Assembly: GCA_964388665.1 (NCBI GenBank)
Contig: CAYMBJ010000010.1
Location: 3,373 to 67,372 of the forward strand
Origin: CALCCV01 sp964388665
Lineage (GTDB): Bacteria; Bdellovibrionota; Bdellovibrionia; Bdellovibrionales; Bdellovibrionaceae
Length of the DNA stretch: 64,000 bases
Reading direction: 5' to 3'
The notes under the pieces were generated by a model, which was not told the DNA's origin, ran no database searches, and worked only from the letters and a program-made list of their open reading frames with translations. The translations under genes were made by a program, and so were the position numbers. Shown piece after piece: positions 26,152-35,070 of the stretch. The stretch's first letter is position 1. Each line of letters begins with the position of its first letter.

Positions 26152-27243
26152 TTAGGTTTCCAAATTGTTGAGAAACTTGGCCAGATCGCGCAGGCGATAG
26201 TTCTCAAAATCTCTCTCCTTTTTTAGGTCGAGCACCAAGTGAAAAGCTGACTGAGGTTTCAGTTTTTGAGAATAGTAGTTCAGGTAAGAGTTAAAACTTT
26301 CGTCAGATTTTTTAACTTCAATCAAGTGGGTCAGCTTGCCATTGCACTCAATTGCAAAATCAACCTCTCTTTTCTTTTTGTCTCGAATGTAGCATAGGCG
26401 AGTCTTGTGCCCTTGAGTGTCTTCTAAAAACCAATTTCTTTTTAGCAAATGCAAGGCCACCAAATTCTCAATTTTGAAACCAATTTCAGATTTCACACGA
26501 CCCACATCAAAAAAGAAAATACGCGGTTCTTTCTTGATCGCTTCGGCAATGCTTTTCGTGTAGGGATGCACCACAAAGAGCACAAAATAGCTTTCTAGCA
26601 GCTGGAGCCACCTTTTAATGGTTTGTGGACTTACTGAAAGTTCATCACTTAAATTTTTATATGAAATTGATTGTCCAACACGATGGCTGAGAAGTTCCAC
26701 CAAAGTTTCAATAGCGATGACATCTTTGACAGCTTCTTGGCTGAGCAGATCCTGCCTCAATATGATGTCCAAATATGATCTCCGCCACAAAGCAGCCTTT
26801 CTCTGCGATCCAGATAAAAAGGGCTCAGGAAAACTGCCCAACTCGAGCATTTCATAGAAGCTTTCCTTAGGAGCTGGTGTCTTTATCTCTTTTAAAGAAA
26901 AAGGCAGAAGTCTGACAGCATTGTGGCGACCAGCAAGTGAGTCGCCGACTCTTTTGTAAGCATCGAGTCGCGCCGAACCTGTCACCAACAACTTGTTCTT
27001 CCCTTTTTCCAGATCGTAGATGCCCTTGAGCCACTGCTTCCATTTGCGCATTTTATGTATTTCATCAAAAACCACGAGGCTTCCATCACGGAGCCAAGAT
27101 TTGCTCAACATATCCTTGCGACTTTCGATTGCGTCGAAGTTGTAATACTGAATTTCACTCTCTAGTCGCTTCGAAAAATAAGTTTTGCCAACCTGTCTAG
27201 GTCCAGATAGGAGGACAATTTTTTCGGTGAGAAACTCTTCCAC
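26152..27243 (-). CDS. AAA ATPase with DUF4143-like domain, 5' end disrupted
   Basis: 363 residues in the open frame. Walker A is SGPRQVGKTYFSK, Walker B is LVVFDEIH, sensor-like VTGSARLDA follows, a winged-helix-like part (LSDELSVSPQTIKRWLQLLES) and a C-terminal nuclease-fold-like region (KKREVDFAIECNGKLTHLIEVKKS) complete the AAA_14/DUF4143 layout. The only in-frame start is GTG 27243, without a site. Ten codons further up, ATG-GTT-AAG-AGG is followed by an in-frame TAA (27256-27258) and then ITPFVEEF, which is how family members continue; this looks like a nonsense mutation near codon 5. Confidence 0.72.
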   Translation of the reverse strand: MEEFLTEKIVLLSGPRQVGKTYFSKRLESEIQYYNFDAIESRKDMLSKSWLRDGSLVVFDEIHKMRKWKQWLKGIYDLEKGKNKLLVTGSARLDAYKRVGDSLAGRHNAVRLLPFSLKEIKTPAPKESFYEMLELGSFPEPFLSGSQRKAALWRRSYLDIILRQDLLSQEAVKDVIAIETLVELLSHRVGQSISYKNLSDELSVSPQTIKRWLQLLESYFVLFVVHPYTKSIAEAIKKEPRIFFFDVGRVKSEIGFKIENLVALHLLKRNWFLEDTQGHKTRLCYIRDKKKREVDFAIECNGKLTHLIEVKKSDESFNSYLNYYSQKLKPQSAFHLVLDLKKERDFENYRLRDLAKFLNNLET

Positions 27244-27282
27244 AAAGGGGGTTATTTACCTCTTAACCATAGCACATTTTAC

Positions 27283-27352
27283 GTGTCACCAAAATAGAGT
27301 CAATCTCTTTTTGGTGATCACCAAAAAGAGATTGACTCTATTTTGGTGACAC
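27283..27352. repeat. Perfect 70-bp palindrome with nested half-sites
   Basis: The left arm 27283-27317 and right arm 27318-27352 are exact reverse complements with no spacer. Each 35-bp arm is itself an imperfect hairpin: CACCAAAATAGAG faces CTCTTTTTGGTG across TCAAT, so four alternating copies of one half-site are present. It lies between the GST stop and the start of the ATPase gene, 13 bases upstream of the ancestral ATG. It could be an operator, a terminator for the GST transcript, or a mobile-element remnant. Confidence 0.8.
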
Positions 27353-27395
27353 CCCCAATTGTAAGGCCCTTTTGCAAGGTCCTATTGTAAAGCCC

Positions 27396-28007
27396 TTACA
27401 AAATCTTCTGTGCAGCAGGACGATCTTTGATTCTATTCATCCAGTGCTTCACTCGTGGAGTGGTCGCAAACCAATCTGGCTGGGACATATACTGGGCATG
27501 CACCCAGGGGAAGGTCGCAATATCAGCAATGGTGTAGCTTTGACCTGATAGGAAGCTATTGGTGTCGAATCGAGATTCCATCACCTGAAGGAGGCGCTTG
27601 CCCTCCACCTCAAAGCGCTGTGCCATAGGCGCTGAGGGTGGCGTCATATAGTTCTTTGCGTAGTAGTGATTTCCAAAGTAGGGACCAATTCCCGACATCT
27701 GAAACATCAACCAAGTCATCACTCTGGTTTTTTCTTCGAGCGAATTGCCAAAAAATTTTCCCGTCTTTTCAGCCAAGTAATAGAGAATGGCGCCAGACTC
27801 CCAAACCGTCACTTTCTTTGAGGTCGTTTCGTCTGTGTCGCGCAAAACAGGAATTTTGCCATTGGGATTCATGGCCAAAAACTCTGGGGTGAACTGCTGT
27901 TTGTCTTTAAGGCTGATGGTGTGCAGCTTGTATGGAATTGCGCATTCTTCAAGCATCAGTACAATCTTTTTGCCATTGGGCGTGGGTGCAAAAAAAAGCT
28001 CAATCAT
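27396..28007 (-). CDS. Glutathione S-transferase family protein
   Basis: 203 residues: a thioredoxin-fold N-terminal domain (MIELFFAPTPNGKKI, NPNGKIPVLRD, ESGAILYYLAEKTG) and a helical C-terminal domain with the typical SYTIADIATFPWV motif. Closest by eye to the YfcG/YghU type, which has disulfide reductase activity; the true substrate is unknown. The start follows AAGGAGAGTCT. It is divergent from leuS. Confidence 0.88.
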   Translation of the reverse strand: MIELFFAPTPNGKKIVLMLEECAIPYKLHTISLKDKQQFTPEFLAMNPNGKIPVLRDTDETTSKKVTVWESGAILYYLAEKTGKFFGNSLEEKTRVMTWLMFQMSGIGPYFGNHYYAKNYMTPPSAPMAQRFEVEGKRLLQVMESRFDTNSFLSGQSYTIADIATFPWVHAQYMSQPDWFATTPRVKHWMNRIKDRPAAQKIL

Positions 28008-28142
28008 AGACTCTCCTTTTTAATAATTACTGTATGGGATCAGCAGCGTCAGCTTAGGGGCTTCTCGATAAAATTCCAAGCCTTTTGAAATTCTCAAAAC
28101 TTTCTATTTGCCCAAATGAACCCATACGTTAAGATAGCGCCC

Positions 28143-30785
28143 ATGGCGTACAATCCACAAGAAATCGAAAAAAAATGGCAACTCATTTGGGAAACAAAAA
28201 GACCTTACAAAGCGGTCAATCCCGGCGAGCCTCAATTTGATCCCAACAAACCACATTATTATGTACTGGATATGTTCCCCTACCCTTCGGGCTCGGGTCT
28301 GCATGTGGGGCATGCCAGTGGCTATATTGGCACAGATATCATTGCGCGCAAGAAGCGCATGGAGGGCTTCAATGTGCTGCACCCCATGGGCTGGGATGCC
28401 TTTGGCTTACCTGCTGAACAGTACGCCATTCAGACTGGGCAGCATCCTCGCGAGACCACAGACATCAACACAGCAAATTTCCGCAAGCAACTGAAACTTC
28501 TTGGACTCTCTTACGATTGGGACCGCGAGATCGACACCAGTGATCCGAAGTATTATAAATGGACGCAGTGGGTGTTTTTGCAGCTTTACAAAAAAGGCCT
28601 GGTCTATCGCAAAGAGATGCCGGTGTGGTGGTGTGAGGAATTAAAGACTGTTTTGGCCAACGAAGAGGTAATCAATGGACGCTCTGAGCGCGGCAACTTT
28701 CCGTGTGAGCGCCGCCCTCTTACGCAATGGGTTTTCAAAATCACGGCCTATGCGGATCGACTGCTTGAAGATTTGGAAGGCTTGGATTGGCCAGCCAATG
28801 TCATCAAGATGCAGCAAGACTGGATTGGTAAAAGCGAGGGCGCAGAAATTCGCTTTGCAATCGATAGTCAAAATCTCAAAACTGCGATAGAAGATTCTGT
28901 TATGGTGTTTTCCACTCGCGTTGACACCCTTTTTGGTGTGGTGGCCGTGGTTTTGGCTCCAGAGCATCCTTTGACAGAAAAAATTATGGCAAGCCTTGAC
29001 CCCGCCAAGTGCGTGGCCAGCGATCTCGATACCGCCAAGAGCTACATTGCCGCCAGCAAATCCAAATCGGATCGCGAGCGCAAGGCCGAAGTCGAAACGC
29101 TCACCGGTGCCTTTACGGGAGCCTACTGCACACACCCGCTCACGCAAGAGAAGGTGCCGATCTGGATTGGCGACTATGTTTTGGCGGACTATGGCACGGG
29201 AGCGGTGATGGCAGTTCCCGCCCATGATGAGCGGGACTTTCAGCTGGCCAAAGCCAAAGGCTTGCCCATGCTTCCGGTGATTGCTCCCCATCCTAAAAAC
29301 GCAGACATGTTCGCCACTAGTAGCGACAAGGAGCCCAAGTGCTTTGTCGATGAAGGAGTGCTCATCAACTCGGGTGAGTTCACGGGTCTGGAGTCCGCAG
29401 TTGCGCGCACAAAGATCACCAAAAAACTACAAGAGTTGGGACAAGGCTCTTCGCGCATCTCTTACAAAATCCGCGATTGGATCTTTTCGCGCCAACGCTA
29501 CTGGGGCGAGCCCTTTCCGCTGAATCTGACGGAATCGGGCGAAGTCATCCCTTGTGATGAAGCCGACCTCCCCGTCACCCTGCCATCAATGCAGGACTTT
29601 AAACCCGCAGCCGATGGGTCCTCACCACTTGCGCGAGTGCGCGAATGGGTGACGGCGCCAAAGGCCAAGGACGGTCAACAGCTTTATCGTGTCACTGATA
29701 CAATGCCAGGCTGGGCGGGCTCATGCTGGTACTATCTGCGCTTTATGGATCCGCACAATGACAGGCAAGCTTGGTCTCAAGATGTGGCCAAGTATTGGCA
29801 CTCAGTAGACCTTTATGTCGGAGGTGCCTCGCATGCGGTAATGCATCTGTTGTATGCACGCTTTTGGCACAAAGCTCTTTTTGACTTAGGCTTGGTTCCC
29901 ACAAAGGAGCCATTTCAAAAGCTCTTTAATCAGGGCATGGTCACGGCCTTTGCTTATAAGGATGCCACTCAACGCCTGGTGCCTTCTGACGAAGTCGAGG
30001 CTGTGGGCCAAGGCTTTCGCCGCAAAACCACTGGCGAGCCAGTGGAAAGAATCATCACCAAAATGGCCAAGAGCTTGCGCAACGTTGTCAACCCTGATGA
30101 CGTGGTCCAGAGCAAGGGCTGCGATGTCTTGCGCGTCTATGAGATGTTCATGGGTCCCTTGGATGCTGAAAAACCGTGGGCGGATGAAGGCATTGCCGGC
30201 AGTGAAAAATTTCTGCGCCGGGTTTGGAACTTGTTCGTAAATGATAAGGATGAACTCGCCCCATCACTCAAACAGTCACTCAACCACTCGCTCAATCCGG
30301 CCAATCAAGCAGCGAAGGGTGATAAGAAGATTGATCAGGCTTTGCACAAATGCTTAAAGCGAATTGATGAGTCTTTTGTAAATTTTAATTTCAATACCGC
30401 CATTGCCGCGATGATGGAATGCATGAATGACATGCACGCCACCGGCTCTCAAATCACAAAGACCCAAGGCGAGATGTTTTTAAAAATGCTTGCTCCATTT
30501 GCCCCGCATATCACCAGCGAAATTTGGCAGCGCCTTGGCAATGTCGGCTTTATTGATTTTGCTCAGTGGCCGGCGCTAGATCTTGCAATGCTGTATTCAG
30601 ATGAATATGAATTGGTGATTCAGGTCAACGGCAAAATTCGCGGCAAGAAATTGGTGGATGTGAGTATTGATGAGCCAGCAGCGATCAAAATCGCTGAGGC
30701 TGAGGTTCCGGATCACTTGGCGGGAAAGCAGATCGTAAAGATCATCTTTGTTAAAAACAAACTCATCAATATTGTGGTGCGCTAG
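28143..30785 (+). CDS. leuS: Leucyl-tRNA synthetase
   Basis: Class Ia synthetase charging tRNA-Leu. The HIGH region is YPSGSGLHVGHASGY, the editing CP1 domain spans roughly residues 220-410, the tRNA-synthetase block RDWIFSRQRYWGEPFP follows, and the KMSKS motif appears as KMAKS (ITKMAKSLRNVVNP). ATG 28143 gives the usual MAYNPQEIEKKWQ start and 880 residues; an in-frame ATG at 28116 is an alternative and neither has a strong site. It is divergent from the GST gene. A perfect hairpin lies just after the stop. Confidence 0.96.
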   Translation: MAYNPQEIEKKWQLIWETKRPYKAVNPGEPQFDPNKPHYYVLDMFPYPSGSGLHVGHASGYIGTDIIARKKRMEGFNVLHPMGWDAFGLPAEQYAIQTGQHPRETTDINTANFRKQLKLLGLSYDWDREIDTSDPKYYKWTQWVFLQLYKKGLVYRKEMPVWWCEELKTVLANEEVINGRSERGNFPCERRPLTQWVFKITAYADRLLEDLEGLDWPANVIKMQQDWIGKSEGAEIRFAIDSQNLKTAIEDSVMVFSTRVDTLFGVVAVVLAPEHPLTEKIMASLDPAKCVASDLDTAKSYIAASKSKSDRERKAEVETLTGAFTGAYCTHPLTQEKVPIWIGDYVLADYGTGAVMAVPAHDERDFQLAKAKGLPMLPVIAPHPKNADMFATSSDKEPKCFVDEGVLINSGEFTGLESAVARTKITKKLQELGQGSSRISYKIRDWIFSRQRYWGEPFPLNLTESGEVIPCDEADLPVTLPSMQDFKPAADGSSPLARVREWVTAPKAKDGQQLYRVTDTMPGWAGSCWYYLRFMDPHNDRQAWSQDVAKYWHSVDLYVGGASHAVMHLLYARFWHKALFDLGLVPTKEPFQKLFNQGMVTAFAYKDATQRLVPSDEVEAVGQGFRRKTTGEPVERIITKMAKSLRNVVNPDDVVQSKGCDVLRVYEMFMGPLDAEKPWADEGIAGSEKFLRRVWNLFVNDKDELAPSLKQSLNHSLNPANQAAKGDKKIDQALHKCLKRIDESFVNFNFNTAIAAMMECMNDMHATGSQITKTQGEMFLKMLAPFAPHITSEIWQRLGNVGFIDFAQWPALDLAMLYSDEYELVIQVNGKIRGKKLVDVSIDEPAAIKIAEAEVPDHLAGKQIVKIIFVKNKLINIVVR

Positions 30786-30794
30786 CCAATGGTG

Positions 30795-30819
30795 GAGCGC
30801 CAGCCACAGGCTGGCGCTC
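30795..30819. terminator. Hairpin after leuS
   Basis: GAGCGCCAGCC (30795-30805) pairs perfectly with GGCTGGCGCTC (30809-30819) across ACA, 10 bases after the leuS stop. The very stable 11-bp stem suggests a transcript 3' end, but no T-tract follows on either strand. Confidence 0.45.
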
Positions 30820-31036
30820 GCAAGTCTGTTCGAATCTGATACACATTCAGAAACAAAAATCACAATCTTTTCGCCGATTTGCAGAAATTCGATGAACTTT
30901 TAATCGCATTTTTGCAAAGCCAGAAAAGTTGTCGATGTTTTGGAATTTCAATGTGGTTCATAGACAGTTTTTTCTCTGTACTCCAAAAAATATTATGTAA
31001 GATAAATTTACCTGGACGTTTGACTGGAGGATTTTT

Positions 31037-32290
31037 ATGGCCAAATCACTGAGGACTGAATATCTAAAACAGTATGAGCTATCTAAAAACATTCGCCTGC
31101 AACTGGTAGGTCTAGTGATCTGCGGAGTTGGGAGCGGTCTGATGGGATGTGCCGGAAGCACTTCCGGAAGTGCCTCCGCACCCTTTTCTGACGAAGAGTC
31201 ACAGATATCCGTCAACACCGGCGCTCCAGGCAGCAGCTCGACTGCTTCACAATTGAAGGCCCCAGTTGATCTAAACAAGATGCTCCCCCACAATGCGATT
31301 TGCACGCCTTGGCCTAAAGATGGCGAGGGCGATTGGCAAAACGGTCTCAAAGGCAGCGTCTTCTATAGAGCACAGGGGCAGGATCGTTGGTACAACTCGC
31401 TTGATTACATCAATAAGGGCACGCCCAAATCCGGCACCATTTTGGTTTCATCACTAAATGTTCCTACGCGCATGTTCACTGAGGGCTTTGAAACAGCCGC
31501 AGGCGAATCTATTAAGAACGAAATGGGCGAAAAGCTTATTGAGTATTTTGGTTTGAGCTTTGAAAGCGATCTTGTTTTGACTGAAAATGACGAAGAGGGC
31601 GAATACGAGTTTTCATCGCTCACCGACGATGGTTTTCGCCTTTCCATTCAAGATGGCAATGGGGTTTGGCAGGACGTGATCACCACAGAAGGTGATCATC
31701 CCACCAAAATGGGCTGTTCGTCTAAGCGTATTCTCTTAGAGAAAAACAAACTCTATCCAATGCGAGTCACCTACTACCAAGGCCCACGCTACCACATTTC
31801 GCTTGTGGCCATGTGGCGCAAGGCCCCTGTTGGCCCACTGGCCTTGGATCCTTCTTGCAACAAGCAAGGCAATGAACTTTATTTTGATCCCAACAAAGAC
31901 AGCGTGCCCAAGGCTGCGTACAATGATTTGCTCAGCCGCGGCTGGAGCCCCATCGCTTCACAAAACTTTGTCCTTGGCGCCTACAAAGCCATTAATATTT
32001 GTACAGATGAGCCAGGACCCACAATCATTGATTTCTTACTCTCTGAATACTCTGATACGGAATTTACTTTTCTCTGGGAGACCAACGAGCCTGCCACCAC
32101 CCAATTGAAAATCACTAACGTGGCCACTCAAGAAACATTCGTGACGCAAACTTCGAATGTTCTTGAGACCACACACTTTGCCACAGTGAGTGGCCTCAAG
32201 GCCAATACAAGCTATTTGGTTCAGCCCGTTTCTGTAAACGAAAACGTGGGCCTGACCATTGGCGAAGGCATTGTCATTCAAACCAAGTAA
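31037..32290 (+). CDS. PA14-like surface lipoprotein with Fn3-like tail
   Basis: 417 residues from a start with CTGGAGGATTTTT. The signal region ends in a lipobox (GLMGCAG) and is followed by a Ser/Thr/Gly-rich linker. The middle (about 110-290) resembles a PA14 domain: EYEFSSLTDDGFRLSIQ and YPMRVTYYQGPRYHISL. The C-terminal 90 residues resemble a fibronectin-III fold (FTFLWETNEPATTQLKITN). PA14 domains often bind carbohydrate; binding here is inference. It is convergent with the CotH-family gene. Confidence 0.7.
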   Translation: MAKSLRTEYLKQYELSKNIRLQLVGLVICGVGSGLMGCAGSTSGSASAPFSDEESQISVNTGAPGSSSTASQLKAPVDLNKMLPHNAICTPWPKDGEGDWQNGLKGSVFYRAQGQDRWYNSLDYINKGTPKSGTILVSSLNVPTRMFTEGFETAAGESIKNEMGEKLIEYFGLSFESDLVLTENDEEGEYEFSSLTDDGFRLSIQDGNGVWQDVITTEGDHPTKMGCSSKRILLEKNKLYPMRVTYYQGPRYHISLVAMWRKAPVGPLALDPSCNKQGNELYFDPNKDSVPKAAYNDLLSRGWSPIASQNFVLGAYKAINICTDEPGPTIIDFLLSEYSDTEFTFLWETNEPATTQLKITNVATQETFVTQTSNVLETTHFATVSGLKANTSYLVQPVSVNENVGLTIGEGIVIQTK

Positions 32291-32322
32291 GGCCCGAAGT
32301 TGTATGATAGATGGACCTGTGG

Positions 32323-33555
32323 TTACCGCTTTTCTAGCAACCAGCTTCGTCTTGTGTTGATGGTTGCTTTTCTTTCTTTGATCAGATCAAGAATGTGACT
32401 TTTGGAATATCTGAACTGTGCTTCATCCAGCTCTGACATATCGTAGATCGCGCGCTTGTTGAGGTGGGGCATGAGATCAGCGCGAATGCTCTCTAAAAGT
32501 TCATCTGTCTTCTCTTGGCTCAAAGCACCAGTGATGACTTCCTTCATCACGCTCTTGAATTTCTCAAGCAGCACAGGGTCCTCCGAAATCTTAAGATCCA
32601 ATCGATCTTCAAAATTAAAGATGATCTGGTTGGGATTATTCTTAAAGATCCTGTTGTTGATAGCAGAAGAGTGATAGCCCTTAAACATATCATCGAAGTC
32701 CCAAGGGGAAATTTTGAAGTAGATTTGACCCGCCTGGTACTTTTCGGGATCAACATAAAAGTACACCTCGTCTGCTGTGTCGCCATTAAGCAGCAAAGAG
32801 TTCATAGCCATCCAGCGCATATAGGCGTCGATGTCCATCTGCTGTTTCAAGGACTCAAAGAGTTCGTTACCGCTTTTAAGCTTGAGCTGCTTGTAAACTT
32901 CTAAATATTGATTTGTGATGGCCTTTGCCTCTTGTGCAGAAAGGCTCTCTGCCATCTCTTTTACTTCGTATCTCCCACCATAATTTCTCCTTAAAATCGC
33001 AGGAGTTCCGGTGTCTTTCATCACAGACTTCGGCTTGCGCGTCAGCAAATACAGTCCACGGCTTTCGCCATTCACAAGCAATTCCACGTACTGAGACTTT
33101 ATCTCGATCAGGCCGATCGCCGCCGAAGTCAAAAGCCCTAGTCTTGATGAGATGTAGCCTTCATCCGCCCACATCGAAAGGAGATTCAATTTTTTACCTT
33201 TCACCTCGCCAAAATCAACTGGATCAGATGGATCAGACAAGGTGAGTCCAAAATTTCTTCTGGGCGCGGCCAATGAACCCTGGCCTCGCGTTTCTAACTT
33301 CTCCACGTTCTGAGCCTGCGGCGTCGCCCCGGCCACTGACCACTCCAATCCCACCTCACCCGAAAACAAAAACGATTTCTTCTCCAAATTGTGCAGCTGC
33401 CACTGATCAGAATCCACAGTCAGCTCAAACCGAAGCGCCGGACTCTTTTTGGCTGCCGACTCACTCTGTTGTCCAAAGCTCACCACCGCCAAATGTATAA
33501 ACAGGGTGACAAAAATAGTCTGATAAAATGACTTGCGAACCGTCACAGCTCTCAT
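32323..33555 (-). CDS. CotH-family protein
   Basis: 410 residues with a signal peptide (FYQTIFVTLFIHLAVVSFGQ). GAGGAGGTTTCG precedes the ATG at 33555; the frame is open to 33663 but without a site. The body follows CotH layout: LETRGQGSLAAPRRNFGL, a VELLVNGESRGLYLL block, YMRWMAMNSLLLNGDTADEVYFYVDPE, and the metal-binding-like SPWDFDDMF. Spore CotH is an atypical protein kinase; many bacterial exported members are uncharacterised. A periplasmic or surface role is inferred. Confidence 0.82.
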   Translation of the reverse strand: MRAVTVRKSFYQTIFVTLFIHLAVVSFGQQSESAAKKSPALRFELTVDSDQWQLHNLEKKSFLFSGEVGLEWSVAGATPQAQNVEKLETRGQGSLAAPRRNFGLTLSDPSDPVDFGEVKGKKLNLLSMWADEGYISSRLGLLTSAAIGLIEIKSQYVELLVNGESRGLYLLTRKPKSVMKDTGTPAILRRNYGGRYEVKEMAESLSAQEAKAITNQYLEVYKQLKLKSGNELFESLKQQMDIDAYMRWMAMNSLLLNGDTADEVYFYVDPEKYQAGQIYFKISPWDFDDMFKGYHSSAINNRIFKNNPNQIIFNFEDRLDLKISEDPVLLEKFKSVMKEVITGALSQEKTDELLESIRADLMPHLNKRAIYDMSELDEAQFRYSKSHILDLIKERKATINTRRSWLLEKR

Positions 33556-33870
33556 CGAAACCTCCTCAGTCCAGTAGCGCGTGAATCTGACAATCTCCAA
33601 AGCGAATGCAATAAAATGTCTGCAATTGCCCGTCCAAAGGACGGTTGCAATCTCTGCTTGCAATCAATGTTATGCAAAAGGCATCTTAGGTAAAAATTTC
33701 CTGTAAATAAATTGTTCAATCAAACAAATTATTCATTCAGTTTTGGAAATCTCTCTCCCATTCTACAAATTCTATCCAATTGCCGTCCAGCTATAGTATG
33801 AAAGCCCTGTGCGAAGCCGAGAACCCCGAGTTCTCTCTTCCACAATCGGGGTTTCAAAAAAGGGGAATTC
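33556..33870. other. Divergent region with a 5'-leader inverted repeat
   Basis: About 315 bases between the CotH gene and the next lipoprotein. AACCCCGA (33822-33829) and TCGGGGTT (33846-33853) form an inverted repeat ending about 10 bases before the AGGGGAATTC site of the lipoprotein gene, so the hairpin would sit in its 5' leader. The rest is AT-rich with no convincing promoter match. Confidence 0.4.
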
Positions 33871-34788
33871 ATGCAAATCGCTCGACAATATACAATTATT
33901 TATTTAGTTCTTGGCACAATCTTCTTTTCAGGATGCACTCCCGGCGGGGGAAGTGGAGATCCCACTCCCAAGGTGGAAGACAATATGGAGCCAATAATCC
34001 CAGTGCAAAATCTGCCCAACACTGCAGCTGGCTCCTTTCGAATTGACGATAGCGTACGAACCGCATTTGACAAATACAACTCGAATTTGCATCGATGCGC
34101 AAGTGGCTCAGGCGAGCTTGCCTTGGATCAAAGATTGAGAGTGGGATCGGAAGCCGTGACGCAAATCAGTCAGTTGAAGGTTGATGGCACCTACACCGGC
34201 ATTGGGGACGTTAGACTTCAAATTATGAATGTGTCTCCAGATCTTGGTTCAGTTGAAATTAAGAACTCATTTGATTTTCCTGGTCTTGGCCCGGCTTGGT
34301 ATATTTCGGCCTGTTCTGTCGAAAAGATTACTGACGAATCCTATTCGAACACTAAGATTTTTTGTAATGTTGATCGCGATAGAATGTCAGACAACTTAAA
34401 GCAGGCATTTTCCAACCAAAGCAATAACAGCAGCATGTCTTCGAGATATTGCTATTTATATGCAGTGGCTGATGAAACCGAAACGAAAGAGGAGTACGGA
34501 TATTACCGTTTTAGCGATGGCTTCGAAGTGCCTGCCAAGCGCAGCTTTACGGTCAATACTGGCAGCCTCAAATGTCATCGCTCTTCCTCTAGCTCAAGTT
34601 CGGACAGCGAGTTCGCTGTTGATGATGGTAAAACAATAGAGGAGTCAATTGTAACGACTAATGTACCGGATTTCCGGTCGTACTTTAACTGCCACTTAAC
34701 GACAATCTTTGAGCGCAAAAAGGCCTTTGATAAAAACAACGGCCTTATGTCCGACGCCTACTTTGAAATCAAATCGTACAAACAGTAG
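33871..34788 (+). CDS. Lipoprotein, unknown
   Basis: 305 residues with a lipobox (FSGCTP) after a short signal peptide and a Gly/Ser/Pro linker. The mature part contains several Cys (LHRCASG, YISACSVEK, IFCNVD, RYCYLY, LKCHRS, FNCHLT) and a serine run (SSSSSSSD) near residue 240. No family recognised. AGGGGAATTC precedes the ATG. Confidence 0.65.
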   Translation: MQIARQYTIIYLVLGTIFFSGCTPGGGSGDPTPKVEDNMEPIIPVQNLPNTAAGSFRIDDSVRTAFDKYNSNLHRCASGSGELALDQRLRVGSEAVTQISQLKVDGTYTGIGDVRLQIMNVSPDLGSVEIKNSFDFPGLGPAWYISACSVEKITDESYSNTKIFCNVDRDRMSDNLKQAFSNQSNNSSMSSRYCYLYAVADETETKEEYGYYRFSDGFEVPAKRSFTVNTGSLKCHRSSSSSSSDSEFAVDDGKTIEESIVTTNVPDFRSYFNCHLTTIFERKKAFDKNNGLMSDAYFEIKSYKQ

Positions 34789-34907
34789 AAGTCATTTCGA
34801 GAGTAGATCCGCAGAAAAAAGTACTTTAAATTTGCGTCACGGGAAAAATTCTGTTGACCGTCTTTTTGATTAAAAAATCAGAGTCCTGCCGCCCTTATAA
34901 TGTCCAG

Positions 34908-34934
34908 TCAGAGCGCCATAGTTAGGCGCTCTGA
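34908..34934. terminator. Intergenic hairpin
   Basis: TCAGAGCGCC (34908-34917) pairs perfectly with GGCGCTCTGA (34925-34934) across a 7-base loop, about 120 bases after the lipoprotein stop. No T-tract follows, so it may be a transcript 3' end or a small structured RNA element. Confidence 0.35.
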
Positions 34935-35070
34935 GAAGCTAGGTTGCGCTCGTCAATGGGTCTTTGAACCCGGGATGCCACGGAAATTTTTCGTTCAATA
35001 CCGCCGTTGTGTGCTTCAAAATTTTCACTTTTAAAAACCATGGTATGAATGCTCCGCGGAGGTATTGACT

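Noticed and set aside
27283..27352. Simple rho-independent terminator for the GST gene
   Set aside because: A 35-bp perfect stem without a T-tract is far longer than usual terminators; kept as palindrome of unknown role.
34950..34990. tRNA-like stretch near TTTGAACCCGGGATGCC
   Set aside because: It resembles a T-arm by chance; no acceptor stem, anticodon arm or CCA-like end could be built around it.
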